DNA of 64,000 bases from the NCBI GenBank assembly GCA_963759955.1, contig CAVXCA010000092.1, positions 1 to 64,000 of the forward strand, read 5' to 3'. This DNA is from Roseiarcus sp963759955 (GTDB taxonomy: Bacteria > Pseudomonadota > Alphaproteobacteria > Rhizobiales > Beijerinckiaceae). The notes beneath the pieces are model-generated. The model searched no databases. It was not told the origin of the DNA and saw only the letters and a list, made by a program, of their open reading frames with translations. Position 1 is the first letter of the stretch. The number at the start of each line of letters is the position of its first letter. The translations under genes were made by a program, and so were the position numbers. This document shows, one piece after another, positions 28,295-36,609 of this stretch.

Positions 28295-31200
28295 CTATTC
28301 CCCCGCCGCCAGCAGGACTTCGTTCGAGCGGCTCGCCGCCAACTCGGCGAGCGCGCGGCGATACTCGACCGGCATCACTTTGCGGAATTTGGGCAGCGTC
28401 GCTTCCCAGTTCTCCAGGATCTCGCGGGCCCGCGCCGAGCCGGTGTAGCGCGCGTGATTGGCGATCAATTGGTGCAGGCGCTCCGCGTCGAAGCGGCTCA
28501 TGTCGCTCATCACGTCGACGCGGCCGTGGCCTTGCAGGTCGCCGCCGGAATGATGGTGACGTTGCATGACCTCTTCCTCGGCGGCCACCGGCTCCAATTC
28601 GACCATCGACAGGTTGCAGCGCTGGGCGAAATCGCCGGCTTCGTCGAGCACATAGGCGATGCCGCCGGACATGCCGGCGGCGAAATTGCGCCCCGTCTCT
28701 CCGATGACGACGACGATGCCGCCGGTCATGTATTCGCAGCCGTGATCGCCCGCGCCCTCGACGACGGCGATGGCGCCCGAATTGCGCACGCCGAAGCGCT
28801 CGCCCGCCACGCCGCGGAAATAACACTCGCCGGCGATGGCGCCGTAGAGCACGGTGTTGCCGACGATGATCGAACGCTCGGGAACGATTTGGGCCGCCTC
28901 CTTGGGCGGATAGGCGATGATGCGCCCGCCCGACAGACCCTTGCCGACGTAGTCGTTGGCTTCGCCTTCCAGTTCGAGCGTCACCCCCTTGGCGAGGAAG
29001 GCGCCGAAGCTCTGACCGGCCGTGCCCTTGAACTTGATGTGGATCGCTTCGTCGCGCAGCCCCGCGTGGCCGTAGCGCCGCGCGATTTCGCCCGACAGCA
29101 TGGCGCCGGCCGAGCGATCTGAGTTGCGGATCGGCAACTCCAAGCGGACGTGCTTGGCGTGCTCCACCGCCTCGCGGGTCTCGGCGATCAGGCGGCGGTC
29201 GAGCACGTGATCGAGTCCGTGATCCTGCTCGGTGCAATGGTGGATCGCGTCGCTCGGCCACGGCGTCGGCTTGTAGAACAGCTTGGAGAAATCGAGGCCG
29301 CGCGCCTTGGCCTGGGCGACCAGGTGGGCCTTGTCGAGCATCTGGCTCTGGCCGACCATTTCGTCGAATGTGCGGAACCCCATCGCCGCCATCAGCGCGC
29401 GCGCCTCCTCGGCGACGAAGAAGAAATAGTTGATGACGTGCTCGGGCTGGCCGGCGAAGCGCTTGCGCAACACCGGATCTTGCGTGGCCACGCCGACGGG
29501 GCAGGTGTTGAGATGACACTTGCGCATCATGACGCAGCCCGCGGCGATCAGCGGCGCGGTGGCGAAGCCGAACTCGTCGGCGCCGAGCAGCGCGCCGACC
29601 ACGACGTCGCGTCCGGTGCGCAGGCCGCCGTCGACCTGCACGCCGATGCGCGAACGCAGGCCGTTCAGCACCAGCGTCTGGTGGGTTTCGGCCAGGCCGA
29701 TCTCCCACGGCGAGCCGGCGTGCTTGATCGAAGTCAGCGGCGAAGCGCCGGTGCCGCCTTCGAAGCCGGAGATCGTCACGTGATCGGCCTTGCACTTGGC
29801 GACGCCCGCCGCGACGGTGCCGACGCCGACTTCGGAGACGAGCTTGACCGACACCCGCGCCTGCGGGTTGACGTTCTTGAGATCGTAGACGAGCTGCTTC
29901 AAGTCCTCGATCGAATAGATGTCATGGTGCGGCGGCGGCGAGATCAGGCCGACCCCTTGCGTCGAGTGGCGCACCTTGGCGATGACCGCGTCGACCTTGT
30001 GGCCGGGCAATTGTCCGCCTTCGCCGGGCTTGGCGCCCTGCGCCATCTTGATCTGCATCATATCGGAGTTGACGAGATATTCCGCGGTCACGCCGAAGCG
30101 GCCCGAAGCGACCTGCTTGATCGCCGAGCGCATCGAATCGCCGTTCGGCATGCGCTTGAATCGCTCAGGCTCCTCGCCGCCCTCGCCGGTGTTCGACTTG
30201 CCGCCGATGCGGTTCATCGCGATCGCGATCGTAGTGTGGGCCTCGCGCGAGATCGAGCCGAACGACATGGCGCCGGTCGAGAAGCGCTTGACGATCGAGG
30301 CGGCGGGCTCCACCTCGGCGAGCGGCACGGGCTGACGGGCGTCCTCGCCGGCCTCGCGCAGACGGAACAAGCCGCGAATGGTCAGCAGATGCTCGCTCTG
30401 CTCGTTGAGCAGCTTGGCGTAGGCTTCATACTGGTCCTTGGCGTTTCCGCGCACCGCATGCTGCAGCAACGCGACGGTTTGCGGCGTCCAGCAATGGGCC
30501 TCGCCGCGCTGGCGATAGGCGTATTCGCCGCCGACCTCCAGCGTCGTGCGCAACACCGGCGATTCACCGAAAGCGTCGTCGTGGCGCTGCGCGGTTTCTT
30601 CGGCGATCTCGCACAGGCCGGCGCCTTCGATGCGCGTAGCGGTGCCGAAGAAGAACTTGTCGACGAAGGCCTTGGACAGGCCGATGGCGTCGAAGATCTG
30701 GGCGCCGCAATAGGACTGGTAGGTCGAGATGCCCATCTTCGACATGACCTTGAGCAGGCCCTTGTCGATCGCCTTGATGAAGCGCTTGACCGCTTCGTTG
30801 GCGGTGATTTCCTCGGGCAGGTCCTTCGCCATCGCAGCGAGCGTCTCGAAGGCGAGGTAGGGATTGATCGCCTCCGCGCCGTAACCCGCCAGGCAGGCGA
30901 AGTGATGAACTTCGCGCGCTTCGCCGGTCTCGACGACGAGGCCGACCGCCGTGCGCAGCCCCTTGCGGATGAGGTGGTGATGCACCGCGGCGGTGGCGAG
31001 CAGGGCAGGGATCGGAATGCGGTCCGGCCCGACCAGCCGGTCGGAGAGGATGATGATGTTGTAGCGGCCGAGCACCGCGGCTTCAGCGCGTTCGCAAAGG
31101 CGCTGCAGCGCCTCCTCCATCCCCGCGGCGCGGCGCTCGACGGCGTAGGTGATGTCGAGCGTCTTGGTGTCGAACGAATCCTCGAAATGACCGATGCAGC

Positions 31201-33016
31201 GGATCTTCTCCAGATCCTCGTTGGTCAGGATCGGCTGTCGCACTTCCAAGCGCTTGCGCTTGGCGTTGCCGGCGAGGTCGAACAGGTTCGGCCGCGGCCC
31301 GATGAACGAGACGAGGCTCATCACCAGCTCCTCGCGGATCGGATCGATCGGCGGGTTGGTCACTTGCGCGAAGTTCTGCTTGAAGTAGGTGTAGAGCAGC
31401 TTCGACTTGTCCGACAGCGCCGAGATCGGCGTGTCGGCGCCCATCGAGCCGACCGCCTCCTGGCCGGTCGTCGCCATCGGCGAAAGCAGGAACGCGAGAT
31501 CTTCCTGGGAATAGCCGAAGGCCTGCTGGCGATCGAGCAGGGAGACGTCGGTGCGCGAAGCGCGCGGCTCGACGGGATTGAGCTCCTCGAGCACGATCTG
31601 GGTCTTTTCGAGCCACTGCCGGTAGGGATGGGCGCGTGACAGCGTTTGCTTGATCTCGGCGTCGGAGACGATGCGATGCTCGTTCAAGTCGACGAGCAGC
31701 ATCTTGCCGGGCTGAAGGCGCCACTTGGCGACGATGCTTTCCTCGGGAACGGGCAGCACGCCCATCTCGGAGGCGAGCACGAAGAGGCCGTCGTCGGTGA
31801 CGAAATAGCGCGCGGGCCTGAGGCCGTTGCGGTCGAGCGTGGCGCCGATCTGGCGTCCGTCGGTGAAAGCCATTGCGGCCGGGCCGTCCCACGGCTCCAT
31901 CAGCGCGGCGTGATATTCGTAGAAATCGCGCCGCTCCTCGTCCATCAGCGGATTGCCGGCCCAGGCTTCCGGGATCAGCATCATCATCGCGTGGGCGAGC
32001 GAGTAGCCGCCGCGCACCAGGAATTCGAGCGCGTTGTCGAAGCAGGCGGTGTCCGACTGGCCTTCGTAGGAGATCGGCCACAGCTTCGAGATGTCGTTGC
32101 CGAACAATTCCGAATCGACGCTGGCTTGACGCGCCGCCATCCAGTTGACGTTGCCGCGCAGCGTGTTGATCTCGCCGTTGTGAGCGACCATGCGATAGGG
32201 ATGCGCGAGCCGCCAGGACGGGAAGGTGTTGGTGGCGAAGCGCTGATGGACCAGAGCCAGCGCGGTCTCGAAGCGCGGATCGAGCAGATCCTTGTAATAG
32301 GGCGCGAGTTGATGAACCAGCACCATGCCCTTGTAGACGATGGTGCGGCACGACATCGAGACGGGATAATATTCGGCCACGCGCTCGCCGCCGATCGCAT
32401 AGACGCGGTTGGAGACGACCTTGCGCAGGATGAACAGCTTGCGCTCGAACTCCTCTTCGTCGGCGATGTTGGGACGGCGGCCGATGAAGATCTGCCGCTG
32501 AACCGGCTCGACCGCCTTCACCCTCTCGCCCAGGTCCGAATTGTCGACGGGGATGTCGCGCCAGCCGATGAGGATGTGCCCTTCGGCGGCGACGGTCTCC
32601 TCGACGATCGCCTCGACTTCGGCGCGCGCCGCCGCGTCGCGCGGCATGAAGAACTGTCCGATCGCGTAATGGCCGGGCTGCGGCAGGTTCAGTCCCAGCG
32701 TCTTGCATTCGTGCGCGAAGAAGCCGTGCGGAATTTGCGTCAAAACGCCGCAGCCGTCGCCGAGCGTCGCGTCGGCGCCCACGGCGCCGCGATGGTCGAG
32801 ATTGACGAGGATCTGCAAGCCCTTTTGCAGAATGGCGTGCGACTTGCGGCCATTCATGTCGGCGACCACGCCGACGCCGCACGAATCGCGCTCGTTGGCC
32901 GGATCGTAAAGACCTTGCGCGCGTGGCGACAAAGGATCGGCGCCGCGCGCGGGGGTGGCGGGCGATACGCCGAGCGCGTCGCGGCCGTGCTGGATCTGTT
33001 GGGCCTTGGCGTTCAT
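28295..33016 (-). CDS. gltB: Glutamate synthase large subunit
   Basis: A 1,573-residue enzyme. After a propeptide of about 45 residues, Cys in ERDSCGVGVVADM becomes the N-terminal nucleophile of the class II glutaminase domain (to about residue 450). The central domain follows, then the FMN-binding synthase domain with SGFEGGTGASPLTSIKHAG and the [3Fe-4S] cysteines in CHLNTCPVGVATQDPVLRK, and finally the GXGXG beta-helix with GGIVVVIGETGRNFAAGMSG. Transfers ammonia through a tunnel from glutamine to 2-oxoglutarate. The start at 33016 is chosen because the frame extends upstream to 33397 only over non-coding sequence. No frameshift is visible in 4.7 kb. Confidence 0.97.
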   Translation of the reverse strand: MNAKAQQIQHGRDALGVSPATPARGADPLSPRAQGLYDPANERDSCGVGVVADMNGRKSHAILQKGLQILVNLDHRGAVGADATLGDGCGVLTQIPHGFFAHECKTLGLNLPQPGHYAIGQFFMPRDAAARAEVEAIVEETVAAEGHILIGWRDIPVDNSDLGERVKAVEPVQRQIFIGRRPNIADEEEFERKLFILRKVVSNRVYAIGGERVAEYYPVSMSCRTIVYKGMVLVHQLAPYYKDLLDPRFETALALVHQRFATNTFPSWRLAHPYRMVAHNGEINTLRGNVNWMAARQASVDSELFGNDISKLWPISYEGQSDTACFDNALEFLVRGGYSLAHAMMMLIPEAWAGNPLMDEERRDFYEYHAALMEPWDGPAAMAFTDGRQIGATLDRNGLRPARYFVTDDGLFVLASEMGVLPVPEESIVAKWRLQPGKMLLVDLNEHRIVSDAEIKQTLSRAHPYRQWLEKTQIVLEELNPVEPRASRTDVSLLDRQQAFGYSQEDLAFLLSPMATTGQEAVGSMGADTPISALSDKSKLLYTYFKQNFAQVTNPPIDPIREELVMSLVSFIGPRPNLFDLAGNAKRKRLEVRQPILTNEDLEKIRCIGHFEDSFDTKTLDITYAVERRAAGMEEALQRLCERAEAAVLGRYNIIILSDRLVGPDRIPIPALLATAAVHHHLIRKGLRTAVGLVVETGEAREVHHFACLAGYGAEAINPYLAFETLAAMAKDLPEEITANEAVKRFIKAIDKGLLKVMSKMGISTYQSYCGAQIFDAIGLSKAFVDKFFFGTATRIEGAGLCEIAEETAQRHDDAFGESPVLRTTLEVGGEYAYRQRGEAHCWTPQTVALLQHAVRGNAKDQYEAYAKLLNEQSEHLLTIRGLFRLREAGEDARQPVPLAEVEPAASIVKRFSTGAMSFGSISREAHTTIAIAMNRIGGKSNTGEGGEEPERFKRMPNGDSMRSAIKQVASGRFGVTAEYLVNSDMMQIKMAQGAKPGEGGQLPGHKVDAVIAKVRHSTQGVGLISPPPHHDIYSIEDLKQLVYDLKNVNPQARVSVKLVSEVGVGTVAAGVAKCKADHVTISGFEGGTGASPLTSIKHAGSPWEIGLAETHQTLVLNGLRSRIGVQVDGGLRTGRDVVVGALLGADEFGFATAPLIAAGCVMMRKCHLNTCPVGVATQDPVLRKRFAGQPEHVINYFFFVAEEARALMAAMGFRTFDEMVGQSQMLDKAHLVAQAKARGLDFSKLFYKPTPWPSDAIHHCTEQDHGLDHVLDRRLIAETREAVEHAKHVRLELPIRNSDRSAGAMLSGEIARRYGHAGLRDEAIHIKFKGTAGQSFGAFLAKGVTLELEGEANDYVGKGLSGGRIIAYPPKEAAQIVPERSIIVGNTVLYGAIAGECYFRGVAGERFGVRNSGAIAVVEGAGDHGCEYMTGGIVVVIGETGRNFAAGMSGGIAYVLDEAGDFAQRCNLSMVELEPVAAEEEVMQRHHHSGGDLQGHGRVDVMSDMSRFDAERLHQLIANHARYTGSARAREILENWEATLPKFRKVMPVEYRRALAELAASRSNEVLLAAGE

Positions 33017-33384
33017 CTTTCCACTCCCCCGCACGGTCGCGCTCCAATCCGACCGTCGTTCGTCAAATATTTGCTGGCTTATATCGGGACAAGGGCGGCT
33101 GCGACACTCGGACAGCCGTAACGGCTTCACGCGGCGGGTTTTTTTCGATCCGTTTTGATCGCTGAGTCCGTCATCGCTCTTCGCCGTCACGTCGGTCGGA
33201 CCGCAAATGGTCAGCACGACTGTCCTATCTCGGCTGACGATGCCAGAAACGCTCGCAGGATACAAGACGCGGCGGCGCGTCGAAGCGAGTTTTTTTGGCG
33301 AACCCTCCCAGTTCGGAAGATTGCCAAGAGATCGTGGGCCGGGCATGAAGCCGAGCCGCGGCGGCGGCCAACGAGGCGAGGCGA
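33017..33384. other. Divergent promoter region between gltB and the aldolase gene
   Basis: A 368-bp gap between divergent genes. I see two runs of seven T residues on the plus strand (near 33,139 and 33,290) and the small palindrome AGCCGT-A-ACGGCT near 33,113, but no gene and no operator I can name. Confidence 0.5.
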
Positions 33385-34461
33385 ATGAACTTTGCAAGCG
33401 ACAATGGCGCGGGTGTGGCGCCGCAAATACTCGAGGCGATCGTCCAATCCAGTCGCGTCAACGCGCCCGCCTACGGCGCCGACGATTACACCGCGCGCGC
33501 CCAGGCGCGGATCACCGAGGTTTTCGAGCGCCGGGCCGCCGCCTTTCTCGTCGCCACCGGCACGGCCGCCAACGCGCTGGCGCTCGGCGCGCTGGTCCGT
33601 CCCTGGGAGACCGTCTTCTGCCATGAGGAGGCGCATATCCAGGAGGACGAATGCGGCGCGCCCGAGTTCTTCACCTCGGGGGGAAAACTCGTCGGCATTC
33701 CCGGCCTCGCCGGAAAGATCGCTCCCGAGACGCTGCGCGAGACGTTGGCTCGGTTTCCGCGCGGACAGGTCAAGACGACGCAGCCCGGCGCGCTGTCGCT
33801 CAGTCAGGCGAGCGAAGCGGGCGCAGTCTATCGACCCGAGGAAATCGCCGCGCTCGCGTCGATCGCCCACGAAGCGGGCCTCGCCGTGCATATGGACGGC
33901 GCGCGGTTCGCCAATGCAGTCGTTTCGGCCGGCGTTTCGCCAGCCGCCATGACCTGGCGCGCCGGCGTCGACGCGCTCTCGCTCGGCGCGACCAAGAACG
34001 GCGGGCTCGCCTGCGAGGCGGTGATTTTCTTCGATCCCGATAAGGCCGCCGACTTCGCCTATCAGCGCAAGCGGGCGGGGCAAACGCTGTCGAAGGGCCG
34101 GTTCCTGGGCGCGCAAATGGAGGCCTATCTGACCGACGGGCTCTGGCTCGACCTCGCGCGGCGCGCCAACGCCGCCGCTCGGCGTCTCTCGCAGGGGCTC
34201 GCTTGCGCGCCGGGCGTGCGGCTGGCGTGGCCGACCGAGGCCAACGAAGTCTTCGTCATCGCGCCGAGCGAACTCGCCTCGACGTGGCGCGCGGCGGGGG
34301 CCAAATTCCATGATTGGAGTTCGCGCTCGATCGCGCCTGATGAGGCGCCGCGCGCAGGGGAGACGATGATGCGGCTCGTGACCTCGTTCGAAACCGGCGA
34401 GCGGGAGGTCGACGACTTGATCGCCTTGGCCGCCGCGCCGCACCGCCGCCGCAATTCTTAG
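33385..34461 (+). CDS. ltaE: Low-specificity L-threonine aldolase
   Basis: A 358-residue fold-type I PLP enzyme that cleaves L-threonine or L-allo-threonine to glycine and acetaldehyde. The N-terminus has FASDNGAGVAPQILEAI; the cofactor Lys204 is in LGATKNGGLACEAV and the Asp/Arg pair that holds PLP is in MDGARFANAV near residue 170. Length and layout match the alphaproteobacterial LtaE group. It is followed after 41 bp by a secreted protein gene. Confidence 0.9.
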   Translation: MNFASDNGAGVAPQILEAIVQSSRVNAPAYGADDYTARAQARITEVFERRAAAFLVATGTAANALALGALVRPWETVFCHEEAHIQEDECGAPEFFTSGGKLVGIPGLAGKIAPETLRETLARFPRGQVKTTQPGALSLSQASEAGAVYRPEEIAALASIAHEAGLAVHMDGARFANAVVSAGVSPAAMTWRAGVDALSLGATKNGGLACEAVIFFDPDKAADFAYQRKRAGQTLSKGRFLGAQMEAYLTDGLWLDLARRANAAARRLSQGLACAPGVRLAWPTEANEVFVIAPSELASTWRAAGAKFHDWSSRSIAPDEAPRAGETMMRLVTSFETGEREVDDLIALAAAPHRRRNS

Positions 34462-34502
34462 GGAAGACTCGCCGCTGGGGCGCCGTACGGGAGTTCGGGA
34501 GC

Positions 34503-35321
34503 ATGATCGACAGTCAGAGCGTCGCGCGGACGCTGAGACGCTGCGCGCAGTTGGCGGCCGCGGCCGCGGTCCTCGTTGCGATCTCGCCGGCGGCGAAGGC
34601 GCAGGGCCTGTTTTCTTTCTTCGGCGGTCCGTCGCCCGACCAGATCGAGAACCGGCTCGAGGCCGGCGGCTACATGCTGACCGGTCCTTTGATCCGTCGT
34701 GGCGACGTCTATCTCGCCGATGTCCAGGCCGGACGAGGCGACTTCGAGCGCCTGGTGATCGATCCGCAGAGCGGGCGCGTCATCGAGCGTTTTCGCCTTC
34801 GGCCATCGCGCTGGCGCGACGGCGCTCCGGGCGATTGGGGCCAAGGGCAAGCCAACTCGTGGGATTCGCCGCCGCGTCCGCCGGCCGGATTCGACCGCCC
34901 GCCGCCGAGCGAGACGCTCGACGTTCCCGCCCCCCGCCAGGAGCCGCACACGCCGACCCGCGATCAAGTCGCCCGCGGCGCCGAAGGGCCGAAACCGACC
35001 GTCATTCCGGGCGTCGGGGGCACGGGCGCAACGTCGCCCAGTCTGATCAAAGAACCCAAAGTGAAGCCGGTTGAGGCAAAGCGTAATGTCGCGGCGCCCG
35101 CGTCGGTCGCCGTGACGCCGCCCGCCACCCCCGTCGTCGCGAAGCCGGCGGCGGCCAACGAAGCGCCGGCCGCAAACCCGCCCCCCGCTCAAGCCGTCAA
35201 GATGGATGCTCCGGCCAAAGTCATGGCGGAAAAGGCGCCGCCGTCCGCTGAAGCGCCGACGCCACCCGCCCCACCGAAACCGAAGGCGCTGAACGACCTT
35301 CCGGTGACGCCGCTGGATTGA
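34503..35321 (+). CDS. Secreted Pro/Ala-rich protein of unknown function
   Basis: A 272-residue protein with a long, slightly atypical signal peptide (hydrophobic AAAAAVLVAISPAAKA, cleavage likely near residue 33). Residues 35-110 form a compact segment (IENRLEAGGYMLTGPLIRRG, then DVYLADVQAGRGDFERLVID) that resembles small periplasmic domains with paired strands. From residue 115 on, the chain is disordered and dominated by Pro, Ala and Lys. The layout suggests an envelope or peptidoglycan-associated protein with a flexible tail. It ends nine bases before a strong terminator. Confidence 0.75.
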   Translation: MIDSQSVARTLRRCAQLAAAAAVLVAISPAAKAQGLFSFFGGPSPDQIENRLEAGGYMLTGPLIRRGDVYLADVQAGRGDFERLVIDPQSGRVIERFRLRPSRWRDGAPGDWGQGQANSWDSPPRPPAGFDRPPPSETLDVPAPRQEPHTPTRDQVARGAEGPKPTVIPGVGGTGATSPSLIKEPKVKPVEAKRNVAAPASVAVTPPATPVVAKPAAANEAPAANPPPAQAVKMDAPAKVMAEKAPPSAEAPTPPAPPKPKALNDLPVTPLD

Positions 35322-35329
35322 ACGAAAAA

Positions 35330-35350
35330 GGGCGCCCCTCAGGGGCGCCC
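35330..35350. terminator. Bidirectional intrinsic terminator
   Basis: GGGCGCCCCT-C-AGGGGCGCCC is a perfect 10-bp stem, preceded by AAAAA and followed by TTCGCATTT. It serves the secreted-protein gene on the plus strand and the Hsp20 gene on the minus strand. Confidence 0.85.
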
Positions 35351-35394
35351 TTCGCATTTCATGCCGTGCCGTCCGCGCCGCGCGCGAGCCCGCT

Positions 35395-35875
35395 TCACGC
35401 CGCCCGTTTGTCCGCGGGCGTGACGTCGATGGCTTTGCCAACGGTCTGAATCGCGATCGTGCGCGGCTTCTGGGCTTCGGGAACTTCGCGCACGAGGTCG
35501 ATGTGCAGCAATCCGTTCTCGCAGCTCGCGCGCGTCGCCGTCACGTGGTCGGCCAAGTGGAACCGGCGCTCGAAGGCGCGCGCGGCGATGCCCTGATAGA
35601 GCATGTCGGACTTTTCGCCGCCGTTCTTCTGTTGCGCGTCTTTGGCGCCGCGCACCGTCAGCGTGCTCTCGCGGGTTTCGACAGCGAGTTCGTTTTCGGC
35701 GAATCCAGCGACCGCCAACGTGATGCGATAGGCGTTCTCGCCTGTGCGCTCGATGTTATAGGGCGGATAGCTGGGGGCGCTCGAGTTGAGCTCCGCCGCT
35801 CTTGTCGAGTAGCGACAACAACCGGTCGAAACCGATCGTGGAGCGATAGAACGGGGAAAAATCGTAGTTAAGCAT
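35395..35875 (-). pseudogene. Hsp20/IbpA small heat-shock protein with one frameshift
   Basis: The ATG at 35875 follows AAGGAGGAT and starts the family N-terminus MLNYDFSPFYRSTIGFDRLL. Near 35,797 the frame breaks: with one G removed the protein continues AELNSSAPSYPPYNIERTGE, the standard Hsp20 sequence, through the alpha-crystallin domain (YRITLAVAGFAENELAVETR) to the C-terminal end. The corrected frame is 160 codons, the normal length. A single-base insertion in GCGGCGG is therefore very likely, either sequencing error or recent loss. The chaperone binds unfolding proteins without ATP. A longer frame from 36024 has an N-terminus that is not family-like. Confidence 0.85.
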
Positions 35876-36129
35876 GACCACATCCTCCTTTTGAAGCGAT
35901 ATGACCGCCAGCGCCCCAATCCGGCGACGCTGGCGCGAAGCGCGTCCCGTAAAGGGCCCGCGTCGAATTCAATCTGGTGACGCACGCGCGCGCCGCAAGG
36001 GGCGCAAGGCCGGCGAAGCCGCAAAAATGCTTCGTTCGAACGCTATCGGCGACGTTGCGCGCCGCCAGGCCGCTCGGTATATCCCGCGCGCCGACCCTCG
36101 CGCCCCATGGAAAACACAAGGACCGAAGC

Positions 36130-36582
36130 ATGAAACGCGCTCTTTCGCGGACCGCCATCGCATTGATCGCGCTCGGCGCCGTTTTCGCCGCGCAAATGGC
36201 AAGAGCCGACGACGACAAGACGCCCAAGCCCTTGCCGCCGCAGCAGAAGAACTTTCCGCTCGACCAGACCTGGTCGCTGCGCGAACTCAACGGCAAGCCG
36301 GTCGACTCGTCGCTCGACGTCAGCCTCAAGATCGACAGCGCTTTGCGCGGCTCGGGCTTCACCGGCTGCAATTCGTGGTCGGCGACGATGTATCCGGTCA
36401 AGGATCAGCACTTGCTGGTCGGCCCCTACGCGCTGACCAAGAAGCAATGCGACAAGGACACGATGGCGATCGAATTCGGCTTCCTGTCGGCGCTGATGGC
36501 GCAGCCGACGTGGGATCTCGTCAACGGCGATCTCGTCATCAAGGGGCCGCGCGGCGCGCTGCGGATGGTTCGCTCGCTGTAA
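36130..36582 (+). CDS. META domain-containing lipoprotein-like protein (HslJ type)
   Basis: A 150-residue secreted protein: signal peptide KRALSRTAIALIALGAVFAA (cleavage after ARA), a short linker, then one META domain with LDQTWSLRELNGKPV near residue 43 and GSGFTGCNSWSATM near 78. META proteins include HslJ, linked to heat shock and novobiocin resistance in E. coli. There is no lipobox Cys, so it is probably soluble in the periplasm. The ATG at 36130 begins the signal peptide; in-frame sequence upstream is not protein-like. Confidence 0.85.
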   Translation: MKRALSRTAIALIALGAVFAAQMARADDDKTPKPLPPQQKNFPLDQTWSLRELNGKPVDSSLDVSLKIDSALRGSGFTGCNSWSATMYPVKDQHLLVGPYALTKKQCDKDTMAIEFGFLSALMAQPTWDLVNGDLVIKGPRGALRMVRSL

Positions 36583-36609
36583 GCGGACGGCCGCCGCGGC
36601 GGCGGCGCT

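Noticed and set aside
29150..33121. Long plus-strand open frames (829 and 491 codons) opposite gltB
   Set aside because: They lie antisense to a complete, well-conserved gltB and arise from high GC at third codon positions; their translations are Arg/Asp/Leu-rich with no family features.
34503..35321. A TonB-like protein, suggested by the Pro/Ala/Lys-rich tail
   Set aside because: There is no C-terminal TonB domain, the chain ends in disordered sequence, and it has a cleavable signal rather than an anchor.
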